Assembly (NCBI GenBank): GCA_023212725.1
Contig: JALBYF010000104.1
Coordinates: 1-40,872 of the forward strand
DNA from: Tranzscheliella williamsii
Taxonomy: Eukaryota; Basidiomycota; Ustilaginomycetes; Ustilaginales; Ustilaginaceae
Length of the DNA stretch: 40,872 bases
Direction of reading: 5' to 3'
Shown here: piece by piece, positions 30,286-39,261 of the stretch
Numbering within the stretch: position 1 is the first letter of the stretch
Layout of the letters: every line of letters starts with the position of its first letter
Notes under the pieces: generated by a model
The model's input: only the letters and a program-made list of their open reading frames with translations
Database searches by the model: none
What the model was told of the DNA's origin: nothing
Made by a program: the position numbers and the translations under genes

Positions 30286-32061
30286 CTAGGATTTGCGCGG
30301 CGGAGGGGGAGGGGGCATGGCGGCTGGGGAGGGGATGGTGGAGCGCGGGGTGGGGAGGAGGGAAAACTGGCCCTGCTTGAACCACTTTGCGTTTGCGTCG
30401 CGGGCATGGAGTGCGGCGCGGGCGGGGTCGACGAGCTCGATGCCCTGGACTGGGGTGAAGGCGAGGGACGAGGCGGTGCCGTCCGAGGCGGCGGTGGAGG
30501 GCAAGGGCGCGGTGGCAACGGCGCCGCGGAGCGCGGCGAGGCGGTTCTTGTTGGCCTTGCTGATCTTGCCCTTGGAGCGCTCCTCGGCGGCCTGTGCGCG
30601 CAGCCGGCCGGAGGCGGCGCTGTGAATCATGCCCATCCCCACCGACTGGTCGTAGCCAAAAGCCTCCTCCTCCTGCTTGCCGAATTCGAGCCGGTTCTGC
30701 ATCTTGCGCAGCTCTGTCATTCCATTTGCCTCCTTGGCCTTACGCGCGCGCCGGCCGCCGCGCCGCTTCTTGGCTCCGCCCTCCTTCGGAATGGGAAGCA
30801 CCTTGTCCAGCTTCTGCGGCGGCGGCTCCTGGATCTTCTCCAGCCTCTTGGACAGCGCCTCGTAGAGCTGCGCGCCATACGACCCGTCCCGGGCGGTGGT
30901 CTTGCCCGCATCCATGCGCGCAGCGAGCAGCGCTTTGGCCGAGACCATCCGCACCGCTTGCCGCTTGTAGTCGTCCGGCGTATTTTGCACGAGCTCACTC
31001 TGCGTTATGAAGCCCGAGGAGCGAGCAGCGCCGCCCTGCGCAGAAGACAGGCCGATGGCGTTCTTCTTGGCAGCCCCCAGTAGGTGCACGTTGCAGGCCG
31101 GGATCTTGCTGAGCCCTTCGAGCCCTCCTGCAACCCCGAGCAGTTTCGTTGCGGTTCTTGTCCCGACGACGGCAGACAAGTTAGGCGCAACGAACCGCAT
31201 CCTCGACTCGACATATTGCAGAATTCGGCGACGGATGGATTCCAGCTCGGAGACCATGTTGAGCGCCTCTTGCACGCTCTGCCACGTCGACTCTGGCAAG
31301 GGATGCCCATCGGTGGTCGCTGCGGTCATGCTAATGACCATCACCGTGCCATGAGGAAGGATGCCTTCTAGCCTTGCGCTTGACAGGTCGTCCTGATTGC
31401 CGATCGCTTGCACAGCCAGAACGTACTCCCAGGGGTTGGGAATAAGGGTCTCCAGTTCCGGAAACCTGGGAGAGTAATGATCGCGAATGAACTTGTGTAC
31501 TACCATGGCTTCATTGTCCACATCTACGGCCAGGTTGTTGGCCTTGACAATAAGATGGTACTCGGGCGAATCTTCCAAAACGCCTGCCAGGTCGGGCTCC
31601 GGAAGGCTCATGTAGTGGTCGATCTGTTTCATGACCATGTCGATCTTGCCGCCGCTGCGCAGGAGCGTGGCTATGCTCCATACACTGCTGGTGTCGGTAA
31701 GGTCTAAGCTATCCACCTCTGCCTGGTCCCTTTCGGCGGCGGGCTGAACGGCGTTCCTGCCTAGGCGAAGTGTCGCTCCGTTCGGTTGCGATGACTCATT
31801 CGAGTGACTCTCTTTAACACTTTCCTCATCGTTTGCGCTCTCGTCATCCATATCATCGAAGTCTGCATCGTCCAAGTGCAATTTCTTGTTGCTAGCGTCG
31901 CCATCGGTACGTTCAGCACCAGGATGTGAGCGCTTTTGGCTGTTCTTCGTACGCCGGCTTTCAATCTCTACAGCATTGTCGGCGTGATCCTGGGCCTGCT
32001 GCTCCTCTTGCTCGCTCTCGGAGCCAAGATCAGCTAGCAGCTCGTCTGCCAGACTCGCCAT
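30286..32061 (-). CDS. PRP31: U4/U6 snRNP splicing factor Prp31
   Basis: A 591-residue intronless gene. The frame opens at a non-ATG codon at 32139, but ATG 32061 gives MASLADELLADLGSESE, the family N-terminus. Residues about 85-100 are acidic. The NOSIC region starts about 120 (SSVWSIATLLRSGGKIDMVM). The Nop domain covers about 207-390 and includes PNPWEYVLAVQAIGNQDD, VVGTRTATKLLGVAGGLEGL and SKIPACNVHLLGA. The C-terminal Prp31 domain has KKRRGGRRARKAKEANGMTE and LRKMQNRLEFGKQEEEAFGY. Prp31 bridges U4 snRNA, the 15.5K protein and U5 in the tri-snRNP and is essential for spliceosome activation in other eukaryotes. The gene is convergent with the synthetase-MDR fusion (250 bp between stops) and divergent from a small gene. 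Its coding 3' end is GC-rich with a strand-skew flip. Confidence 0.93.
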   Translation of the reverse strand: MASLADELLADLGSESEQEEQQAQDHADNAVEIESRRTKNSQKRSHPGAERTDGDASNKKLHLDDADFDDMDDESANDEESVKESHSNESSQPNGATLRLGRNAVQPAAERDQAEVDSLDLTDTSSVWSIATLLRSGGKIDMVMKQIDHYMSLPEPDLAGVLEDSPEYHLIVKANNLAVDVDNEAMVVHKFIRDHYSPRFPELETLIPNPWEYVLAVQAIGNQDDLSSARLEGILPHGTVMVISMTAATTDGHPLPESTWQSVQEALNMVSELESIRRRILQYVESRMRFVAPNLSAVVGTRTATKLLGVAGGLEGLSKIPACNVHLLGAAKKNAIGLSSAQGGAARSSGFITQSELVQNTPDDYKRQAVRMVSAKALLAARMDAGKTTARDGSYGAQLYEALSKRLEKIQEPPPQKLDKVLPIPKEGGAKKRRGGRRARKAKEANGMTELRKMQNRLEFGKQEEEAFGYDQSVGMGMIHSAASGRLRAQAAEERSKGKISKANKNRLAALRGAVATAPLPSTAASDGTASSLAFTPVQGIELVDPARAALHARDANAKWFKQGQFSLLPTPRSTIPSPAAMPPPPPPRKS

Positions 32062-32342
32062 CTTCTCGTCCACTTCTGTAGTTGACCGGATTCTCTTGCG
32101 CCACTTGCTGGCTGGTGAAGGTCGGAAGCCAGAATCCACTCAGCCAGGCGCGGTATGAAAGCGTGGGGGATTCGAAAGCTTTTGGAAATTTCTCGGCCGG
32201 ATCGGCTATTCAGTTTGTGGAGAAGGGTCCTTATGCGCGAAGGCTGAGTCGGTCTTCTACAGATCTTCTCAAACGCTTCGCCACCACTTCTATACAGGCG
32301 CGACGATCGCGGGCGATCCAACAGTCGGGAGTTGTGACGAAG
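32062..32342. promoter_or_regulatory. short divergent promoter, Prp31 / small three-exon gene
   Basis: Only 281 bp separate the two start codons, so the two genes probably share a bidirectional promoter. No TATA box is evident. Confidence 0.5.
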
Positions 32343-32991
32343 ATGGCGCAGCTTCCACCGTACCTGGTACGAGTGGTCGCTACCATCTTGACGCAGGCTC
32401 TGACGCGCAAGGTGAGAACGAGGCCGGCGCCTAGTGTATCGTGGCGAGCAGCGGCGGTGGACGTCGCCCTAGGCACGAGGCACTGACCATGTCTGGCTTG
32501 CTTTCTTTTGCAGTTGGCCAACTCGCCGCTCTTCTTCAGGGTAGTGGATCGAATGATCCATGAGATCGACCACATGCCGCACCGTTTACAGGGCCGGCAG
32601 GTCCCGACCTATCAACCGCCGCTGGGCATGCGAGAAAGCGAGTGGGGTAAGTACCACAATGGCTACAGGTGTAAGCATCGAACAGCGCCTGATGCTCCCT
32701 TCTGAGTCGTTTCGCACAGATCAAGATCCAGGGGAGCCGCACAATGAGCCGTCTCCATTTGCATCCCAGGTCAAAGACGGCCAGGGTGCCACATCAGAGC
32801 CGAAAGCCGCCACATCTTTCGAGGAAGCGCAGCGGCAGCGCGCCCGAATGTCCTATCAACAAGCTCAGAGGCTGGCCGAAAGAAACCGCGCGAGAGCGCA
32901 GCAACAGCAAAAGTCAGCTGGCGACGACCGCGTGAAAAAGGAGCTGCAGGACTTGCAAGCTAAGCTGCGAGAGCTGCGAGGCAAGTCCTAG
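32343..32991 (+). CDS. small conserved-looking protein, unknown function (three exons)
   Basis: I infer exons 32343-32411, 32514-32646 and 32720-32991, separated by introns of 102 nt (donor GTGAGA, CTGAC branch, TTTTGCAG acceptor) and 73 nt (donor GTAAGT, acceptor GCACAG). The product is 157 residues and starts MAQLPPYLVRVVATILTQAL. Exon 2 has SPLFFRVVDRMIHEIDHMPH. The last 80 residues are Gln/Arg/Glu-rich and likely helical or coiled coil (SYQQAQRLAERNRARAQQQQ; ELQDLQAKLRELRGKS). I do not recognise the family. The amphipathic N-terminus could be a membrane-associating or organelle-targeting helix, which is a guess. The consistent phases and good splice sites argue for a real gene. Confidence 0.7.
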
Positions 32992-34579
32992 TCGAGAATC
33001 GCTTTTCCTTGTTCGGACTAGAACTGGTGTGACGATCTGCTTGCCATCTTCGCTCTTCGCACACCATTCCTTCCGATGGCCAACGGCGAACATTAACACG
33101 GCTCGGTCACCCATGCGGCACTGTATCATTATTCTTCACTGCAAGTTCGGTTCCAGTCTCAGCATATGGCAGAATCGAAGAAGGGTAAACTAGAGCTACT
33201 TATGATTGACAGACAGAAATCGGCATGTGACAGCTGCTCTTGCTCAGCTGAAGCTACCGGCGGGGAGCACGAAGAGGAGGGAGCGGCGTTCAAACCGGTG
33301 TCTATCTGACAAGCGTGTCTCCACGCAGTCACAGCTGAGCCACGTTACAGCCCAGCAGGCGACGTTAAGAGGGATCGTGTGTGTGTGTTGCGCGCAAGTA
33401 TGGCTTTGGCCGGTGGCGGCGTGGGCGACATGGCTGCTTGCCTCGCATGGCTCGGACTGCCGAGCTGTGGCTGTACTGGTTTGGGCGGCTAGTCTCTATC
33501 GCTAAGCAAGTACGCAGAGGCAAGGCTGTGGGGCAGGTCGTTGGCGAGGACCGACAAGACGTTGCGGGGGTTGTGCCGCGCTAAGGCTGCGTTAGCTTCG
33601 CTCGCCCATGAGACAAGTCCCATGCGTTGCCATATGGCCGTGGAGGGGAATTGCACCTAGGTCCTGCCTAGTTGGGCTGCGAGCTTGCTTCCTGTGAGGT
33701 AGCCCTGTCAAGAAACCCCGCAGCGTTTTAGGTATCCGTTGTTGTGAAATTTTGGTGGGCCTGCCGTAGCGTGGATTACAAAACATAGGCGTGAACCTGC
33801 TTCGAAGGCAAGCCCAACGCACGCCAGGGCCTGTGCTTCGGATCCGACCGAGCTGGCGACCATGGCTACCGTGCGAAACCAAAAGGTGAATGAATGGGGA
33901 ACGAGGTTCATGTCGAGTGACATCTGCTGCCGCTCCTAAAACTGTGACTTGTTTCGTCGATGTGAATTGCCATCGGAGTGCGGACCGGCCCCGGCGGGGG
34001 CAAACAGGGGAAGCGATCTTGCGGGCGTATCATTGTCTATTCGGTGATTGCCGCCATGGAGTTTTAGAAAAAGGAGGGACCGAATTTTGAATTGTGCGCG
34101 CAGGTTGGCGGTACAGTATCTTCTTTTTTTTACTCGCCGTTCATGCAGGCAAAAAGGGGGATGCGCAAGAAACGTGCAGATCCTACGTTTGCATCGGCCG
34201 TTGGAACCGCCTCCGCGTTCCGGCGGTGGTGCTATGGATGACACCGGTCCCCTTGGCAAGTCTGCCACCACCACTTGATTCTTCCACTGCTCTGTGCACA
34301 TCTACGGGCGCGTAAGCCAGGTGGAGAAGAAAAGAAGCATCAAGGAGTGGGTTGCGATTAAAGCGCTGGCTTTATCCACCTTACGCCGCCGGAACGCGCC
34401 GCGGCGATTTAGTTACTCGCTAAGGAGAATTCGAAGGCTTTTGTTGTGTATTTGGCTGTTTTCTGCGATTCATCTGCGGAGCATCGCCTCGCGATGACGT
34501 GGTTGGGCATCGCCTCGCTGGAAATCCGGCTCGAAATTCTCCTCGATGACAGCAATTAGCCGAGACGAAAGTCAAAACG

Positions 34580-34623
34580 GCAGAGATGCAGCATTGCAGA
34601 GATGCAGCATTGCAGAGATGCAG
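34580..34623. repeat. 16-bp tandem repeat, 2.75 copies
   Basis: GCAGAGATGCAGCATT is repeated perfectly at 34580-34595 and 34596-34611, then partially at 34612-34623. It is a short minisatellite in the long region upstream of the sugar transporter. Confidence 0.85.
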
Positions 34624-35664
34624 AAGATGCACCTTCCCCTCTAGACCGGTTGGGAGGAATGTCGACACAGCCTTTACAAACGCAAGCGCTCGTCTCTTGT
34701 GTTAACCTGCCTATGCGACCCAATCAAGGGCGATCAAGGGGGTTAGGTACTTTAGTGTTCTTGACCGCCGCGTTGAGCTTCCGAGAGGCAAGCCTTCTCA
34801 CTCTGTGTGCTTGGGCTGATAGGGGTCTCTCGCGCCTCGTCTTTTGCTGTGAATGGCGCGGCGCAGGGCAAGTGCGCTGATTGTTTGTGAGTGTAGCCTA
34901 TAGTCCCTTCTTGGCTGCATCTCGAGAACGGGATGAAAGAACACCGAAGCGCGCTCTCTCCACCAATACCGGCCCCAGTTCCGTATGCGTTTGTCTCGCG
35001 CTCGCGCATCTTTTGCAAGTCATAGTTGCACATCCTCTTTCTTCTCCGCTCCTCGCCTATGTCGTTTCGCCGCCCTCAAAACTCTTTGTCGTAGGTCTGC
35101 CCTCTCGCCAACCCTCTGCCCCGCCCACCCGCCATCGACGCGTTGTGGGACCTCATGCACCCCCCTCGTCACCGAACTTGGGTGAAGGCCAAAGCTGTAA
35201 TGCACTGTTCGCTGCCACGTCTGTGCAAAAAAAAGCTCGGTCCTGTTGCCCGCAGCGCCCGTCCCCCGCGCAGCGCTGCGCCAAAACACTCTGCTGCAGG
35301 CATCGCCTTTGTGCAGCTGCTGTTCCCCAGCCCCTCGTTCAATTGTTTGCTACAAGAAAGTCTGTTTCCGAAACAAATCTGACTGCTGTGTCGTGGATGT
35401 CAATAGCGGTTCGCCTTTACCTCTGCTTCTGCGCCGATGAACGCGGCCTGACCGTGGCTTGTTTGCCCTCATCGGAAGCGCCAGCTTCCCGTGGCCACAA
35501 CCTCATTTCATTGTGATTGGCTGCCTGTGCACCTTCGACTCTCAATGGGGCTCGGCGGAAACAAATAAGCTAGCTAATTGGCAACTCGAACTCGACCTTA
35601 AGGTTTGCGTTCCTTACCCATTCTAGCGCCCTCCCTTCCAGCCCAGCTCAAGTCCCACGCTCCT

Positions 35665-35670
35665 TATAAG
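35665..35670 (+). promoter_or_regulatory. candidate TATA box (TATAAG) of the MFS gene
   Basis: The word CCTTATAAGCC occurs about 175 bp upstream of the transporter start codon, and a pyrimidine-rich leader follows it directly. Position and context fit a TATA element with a leader of about 140 nt. Confidence 0.45.
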
Positions 35671-35843
35671 CCAGCCCTCCGCCGCATCTACTTCTTGTCT
35701 CCAGTCCCGTAACTCTCTCCGTAATCCGTTCTCCATCCCCTTTCTCTTCCAACGAAGAGCGGGCGCGAACACAACCCAAAAGTCATCCTATTTCGGTCTC
35801 GTGCATCGATTTGTGCAGACCGTAGGGAAGTCTCTTGCCCAGC

Positions 35844-37604
35844 ATGGTCTGGCAGTTTCCCGTCATGTTCGGCGGCTCCCGCCTCCAAGGCAATAAGCTC
35901 ACCGCTGCCGTGGCTTTCGTCTCCGGTATCGGCTTCCTGCTTTTCGGTTACGACCAAGGTGTTATGTCCGGGCTTTTGACCGAGCCGGAGATGGCCAAAC
36001 AGTTCCCCAAGATTGCTTCCACCGACGGCACGGAAGACACATCGGTGCAGGGCGCCGTCGTTGCTATCTACGAGATCGGCGCGCTTTTCGGCTCCCTTTT
36101 CGTTCTGTGGAAGGGCGACACCGTCGGCCGTCGAACGTCCATCTTCCTCGGCGCTTCCATCATGACCGTTGGCGCCGTCATCATGACCGCATCCTTCTCT
36201 TTGGGCCAGTTTACCGTCGGCCGAATCGTCACCGGGATCGGCAACGGCATGAACACCTCTACCATCCCCATGTGGCAGTCAGAGCTCTCCAAAGCGCATA
36301 ATCGCGGACTCTTGGTCCTCATCGAGGGCGCTCTCATCGCCGGCGGTATCATGATTTCCTACTGGGTCGACTACGGCTTCTACCAGATCAAGGACAACTC
36401 TGTGCAGTGGCGGTTCCCTATTGGCTTCCAAGCCTTTTTCGCTCTGCTTCTTCTCTTCGGTATCCTTGCTCTCCCAGAGTCTCCCCGATGGCTCATCAAG
36501 AAGGGGCACAAGGACGACGCCGCCAAAGTGCTAGCCCAGCTCGATTCGACCACGGTCGACGACCCTCAGGTCACCACTATCCTCAAGCAGCTCGACGATT
36601 CCATCGTCGCTTCCGAACAACTCATGGGTCAGTTCTCCTACAAGGAGCTCCTCACCCGCGGCCCCGAGCAGAACCTCTACCGCACCATCATCGCCTTCAC
36701 CGCTCAAGCCTTTCAGCAATTAAGCGGGGTGAATTTAATCACATATTTTGCCACTTCAGTCTTCAAGAGCATACAGAATGACGACCGGATTGCCCGACTC
36801 TTGGCGTGCGGCAACGGGACCGAATATTTTGTCGCTTCCATCCTAGCGTTATTTATGATCGACACCCTAGGACGACGGAACCTAATGATGTCTACAGCGT
36901 TCATGATGTCGGTCTCCATGGCTGTCCTGGCCGGAACCATCTCTCAGATCCCGGCGGTCGATCCGAATCTTCCTTCTCCGCCGAGCCCTCCGGAGGCATA
37001 TGTCGCTGCCGTCTTTCTCTACCTCTTCAATACCTTTTTCGCGTGGGGATGGCTCGGCATGACTTGGCTTTATCCTCCCGAGATCACACCTATCCGCATT
37101 CGAGCCCCGGCATCGGCTATCGCCACATCGTCCAATTGGCTTTTCAACTTCCTGATTGTCATGATCACGCCGCCATCCTTTGCTAGCATCGGCTACAGGA
37201 CGTACATCATCTTTGCTGTCCTGAACATGGCCTTCATCCCCGTTATCTGGGCCTTTTTCCCTGAGACCAAGCGTCGGGGCTTGGAAGAGATGGACCTGAT
37301 CTTCGCACAAGCTCACGAAGAGGGCTTCTGGAAGCCGTCGCGCTTCATGTCGAATGCTTGCTACCTCAGTCTGACCCGTCCGCACCTAACCTCGGACCAG
37401 CTGGACGAGGAGATTGCCATGCGTTTTGGCGATGCCTACCCCGGCAAAATCGCTGCACGAATCGAAGGCCCTGCTGTTCGCACCGAGAAGGACAGCCCAA
37501 CGAAGGAAGCAACTTCTGCTGCTGGACACGAGAGCAACGCGGACGGCAGCCCCATACGGACGGAAGAGAGAGTTAGCTCTGCGTCAATCTCATCGAGAGA
37601 ATAG
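35844..37604 (+). CDS. MFS sugar transporter
   Basis: A 586-residue intronless gene from ATG 35844 (context CAGCATGG). The frame extends three codons upstream only to a non-ATG codon. It has the sugar-porter signatures in order: GFLLFGYDQGVMSG in membrane segment 1, GDTVGRRTS after segment 2, GRIVTGIGNGMNTSTIPMWQ in segments 4-5, PESPRWLIKKGHKDDA before the central loop, QQLSGVNLITYF in segment 7, DTLGRRNLMM, and PETKRRGLEEMD after segment 12. About twelve membrane segments are visible. The C-terminal 110 residues are hydrophilic and Ser/Glu-rich. It should import a hexose or related sugar by proton symport at the plasma membrane; the exact substrate cannot be told. A 180-bp patch at 36718-36900 uses TTA and CTA leucine codons almost absent elsewhere in the gene. 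Confidence 0.9.
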   Translation: MVWQFPVMFGGSRLQGNKLTAAVAFVSGIGFLLFGYDQGVMSGLLTEPEMAKQFPKIASTDGTEDTSVQGAVVAIYEIGALFGSLFVLWKGDTVGRRTSIFLGASIMTVGAVIMTASFSLGQFTVGRIVTGIGNGMNTSTIPMWQSELSKAHNRGLLVLIEGALIAGGIMISYWVDYGFYQIKDNSVQWRFPIGFQAFFALLLLFGILALPESPRWLIKKGHKDDAAKVLAQLDSTTVDDPQVTTILKQLDDSIVASEQLMGQFSYKELLTRGPEQNLYRTIIAFTAQAFQQLSGVNLITYFATSVFKSIQNDDRIARLLACGNGTEYFVASILALFMIDTLGRRNLMMSTAFMMSVSMAVLAGTISQIPAVDPNLPSPPSPPEAYVAAVFLYLFNTFFAWGWLGMTWLYPPEITPIRIRAPASAIATSSNWLFNFLIVMITPPSFASIGYRTYIIFAVLNMAFIPVIWAFFPETKRRGLEEMDLIFAQAHEEGFWKPSRFMSNACYLSLTRPHLTSDQLDEEIAMRFGDAYPGKIAARIEGPAVRTEKDSPTKEATSAAGHESNADGSPIRTEERVSSASISSRE

Positions 37605-37645
37605 CTTCCGCTTCTGTCTTTGCTTAGCGCTTTGATCAATTCGCT

Positions 37646-37666
37646 GGCTGCCAACGACTGGCAGCC
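37646..37666 (+). other. GC-rich hairpin in the MFS 3' region
   Basis: GGCTGCCA at 37646-37653 and TGGCAGCC at 37659-37666 are perfect inverted copies around a 5-base loop, about 40 bases after the transporter stop codon. It may be a structured 3' UTR element. No function is established. Confidence 0.5.
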
Positions 37667-38058
37667 CACGACTCTGGGACTTAAGCCCCCCTATCCATCT
37701 TCTCTCCCTCTGGCCGCCTTTGGCGTTGGCACTCGCTCATCCTTTCTCCCGCTTTCGTGACACTCGGGGCGCCTTCCACGTGTAAGATGCTCCCCGACCC
37801 CGCCGTTATGCTACTTTTAGCACCTTCCGCGGCGAGGCTCCGTCCCTTGCACGCTCCTCGGCTTCCTTTAGCATTGACTCTCCCCCTCTCTCTATCGCTA
37901 CTCCACTGAGGCGTTCCGATACCATCAGATGCCGTCGCGCACGCGTCCCAAGTCGCGTCGTGCGGCACGTTAGTTTCTGCCGCCCCCGCTGTGTACGTCG
38001 TGAAACCCATCAACACACGTCGGCACCTACGAGCTGGACAAACCCCGTGTTTCTCTCA
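37667..38058 (+). promoter_or_regulatory. C/T-rich leader of a broken downstream gene
   Basis: The stretch is pyrimidine-rich on the plus strand (for example CTCCCCCTCTCTCTATCGCT near 37880), like the leaders of other plus-strand genes in this window. It runs directly into the ATG of the acyltransferase stub. It probably combines the MFS 3' region with the surviving promoter of that gene. Confidence 0.4.
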
Positions 38059-38145
38059 ATGCCGCAGATGGGTAACGAGACTACGCCGAGGCTTTATACA
38101 ATCTCAGGGCTTCGTGGATTAGCGGCCATCCTCTGTCAAACATAG
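38059..38145 (+). pseudogene. N-terminal stub of an acyltransferase-3 type gene
   Basis: From ATG 38059 the frame reads MPQMGNETTPRLYTISGLRG followed by LAAILCQT and a stop. The core ISGLRGLAAIL matches the opening of the first membrane helix of acyltransferase-3 family proteins, which normally continues through about ten membrane helices with a catalytic His shortly after this point. Everything after the first helix is missing. The sequence beyond about 38140 has different composition and carries repeat and retroelement remnants, so the gene looks truncated by an insertion or rearrangement. Family members transfer acyl groups to sugars, lipids or antibiotics. The call rests on a short motif and could be coincidence. 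Confidence 0.4.
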
Positions 38146-38297
38146 CCTAGATACCAATACAGATGACATGCACAATGCAGATGACCCAAGAACTGTCACT
38201 AAGACCGTAGTCATAATGCAGGTATGTGGGGCATGCAGGTGAGACACTCGGAGGAGTCGACAGAATCGAGAAGTCGCTAGTGGAAGATATGTCAGTA

Positions 38298-38640
38298 TCA
38301 TGCTCCAGGGTGAGAACGGCCGGAATCAGCTCGGAGTTTCCATAGTCCTGGACTTCTTGCATAGTGCCCAGAGCGACACACATGTCGAAGATGCCTTTGT
38401 AGAGGGCGTTGTGAAGGCGTGGGCTCGGTCGAAATAATGAGCATGGTTACCGTAGCCCATAGCCTCTGCTGGGAAGCTCCCGCCGAGAACAAGGTTGCCT
38501 TCAGTGGCTCGCACATGGGCAGGAAGGAGCTGTTGTACCCCGCTCGCTGCTTGTCTTTGGGGCAGTCGAGTAAGAGATGGCGGCGCGTTTGCACCTCCCC
38601 ACCGCACTAGCCAATACATACAGTCTCACATGTACGCGCA
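38298..38640 (-). mobile_element. possible LINE reverse-transcriptase C-terminal remnant
   Basis: On the minus strand, one frame reads CGGEVQTRRHLLLDCPKDKQ and continues openly for about 80 codons (down to about 38298). A Cys followed by T..H....C, ending the ORF region of a retroelement, is the pattern of the C-terminal zinc-knuckle of L1/Tad-type non-LTR reverse transcriptases. The frame is closed by a stop directly upstream of this motif, so any element is decayed. No polymerase core is present and no poly-A tail marks the end. Confidence 0.3.
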
Positions 38641-38743
38641 CGTGCTCCGCCGTGCCTACCCGTACTAAGTGTCGGTGAGTATCGCCCCTGCTGCCTGTGA
38701 GCCGGGAGATGCCCTCGAGATGATATAGACCATGTATTACTTT

Positions 38744-38915
38744 ACTAGACTGGAGGAGAATCAATTCGGACTGCCGTACTATATACATGTGAGTGGTCTA
38801 TCATCCACCTACTGTGGAGACGTGGCACAGCCGGCTCCACACAGTGGGAACTCGATATGAAGTAAGTGTGCATGTGCGTGATCCAGCGGCGGATCCTGCA
38901 GCCACTGGCATCACC
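38744..38915 (+). repeat. left copy of a diverged inverted repeat
   Basis: This segment shares ordered words with the reverse complement of 40690-40866: ACTAGACTGGA (38744-38754), CTATATACAT (38779-38788), CCACCT (38805-38810), CACAGTGGGA (38840-38849) and a looser GTGAT..GATCC..CATCACC series near 38880-38915. The gap between the third and fourth words is 29 bases in both copies. The copies are strongly diverged and contain indels. Confidence 0.6.
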
Positions 38916-39261
38916 GTTCTTACCTTGTAAACGAGCGATAGTGCGCGTGGCTCACGTGAGAGCTCTGACATGTGTAGGGTCGAACCAACCCTGTCACACG
39001 ATGTTCCCATGGCGGCGATCCCTGCCGCCGCTCTTGGACTCGGCTCTGGGCCAATAGCGGGCAACTCGTGCCTAGCGGAGCGATTCTTCCACCTCTACCG
39101 ACCACGATCTCTTCCACTCCCGTGCCCGTTCTGCCTGGAAGGTACCCACTGGGTCGTGAACGCAGTCGCAGGCAGGCGCCGCAGTTCAAAAACCTGGTCG
39201 ACGCCGGATGCGTCATGAATGGTTCGCCCTTTCTACGGACTATACCTCGTGCGGTCGCAAC
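38916..39261. other. non-coding or frame-shifted stretch before the terminal ORF
   Basis: No gene is assigned. A plus-strand frame in a different register is open from 38978 to about 39385 without a good start codon and contains RRQAPQFKNLVDAGCVMNG. It may be a frame-shifted upstream part of the ORF that follows. The frame of that ORF itself is closed by TGA at 39157. Confidence 0.3.

Larger units (their letters stand above)
32992..35843. promoter_or_regulatory. 2.85-kb region upstream of the MFS transporter
   Basis: No supported gene. The longest ORF (34881-35516, plus) starts at a non-ATG codon, is Cys/Ser/Pro-rich and has no domain. The stretch contains short direct repeats (34481-34518 and 34580-34623), several homopolymer runs, and from about 34970 onward a C/T-rich leader-like part. 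Words matching the fungal carbon-catabolite-repressor core (CCCCGC near 35122, CCCCAG near 35327) occur. In DNA this GC-rich they are weak evidence, although they would fit a sugar transporter promoter. Confidence 0.4.

Noticed and set aside
34881..35516. 211-codon plus-strand ORF upstream of the MFS gene
   Set aside because: It begins at a non-ATG codon, is a Cys/Ser/Pro-rich reading of a C/T-rich leader, and shows no domain.
35844..38145. Sugar transporter plus acyltransferase stub as a metabolite gene cluster
   Set aside because: Only one intact gene and a 28-codon stub are present; no biosynthetic core enzyme lies nearby.
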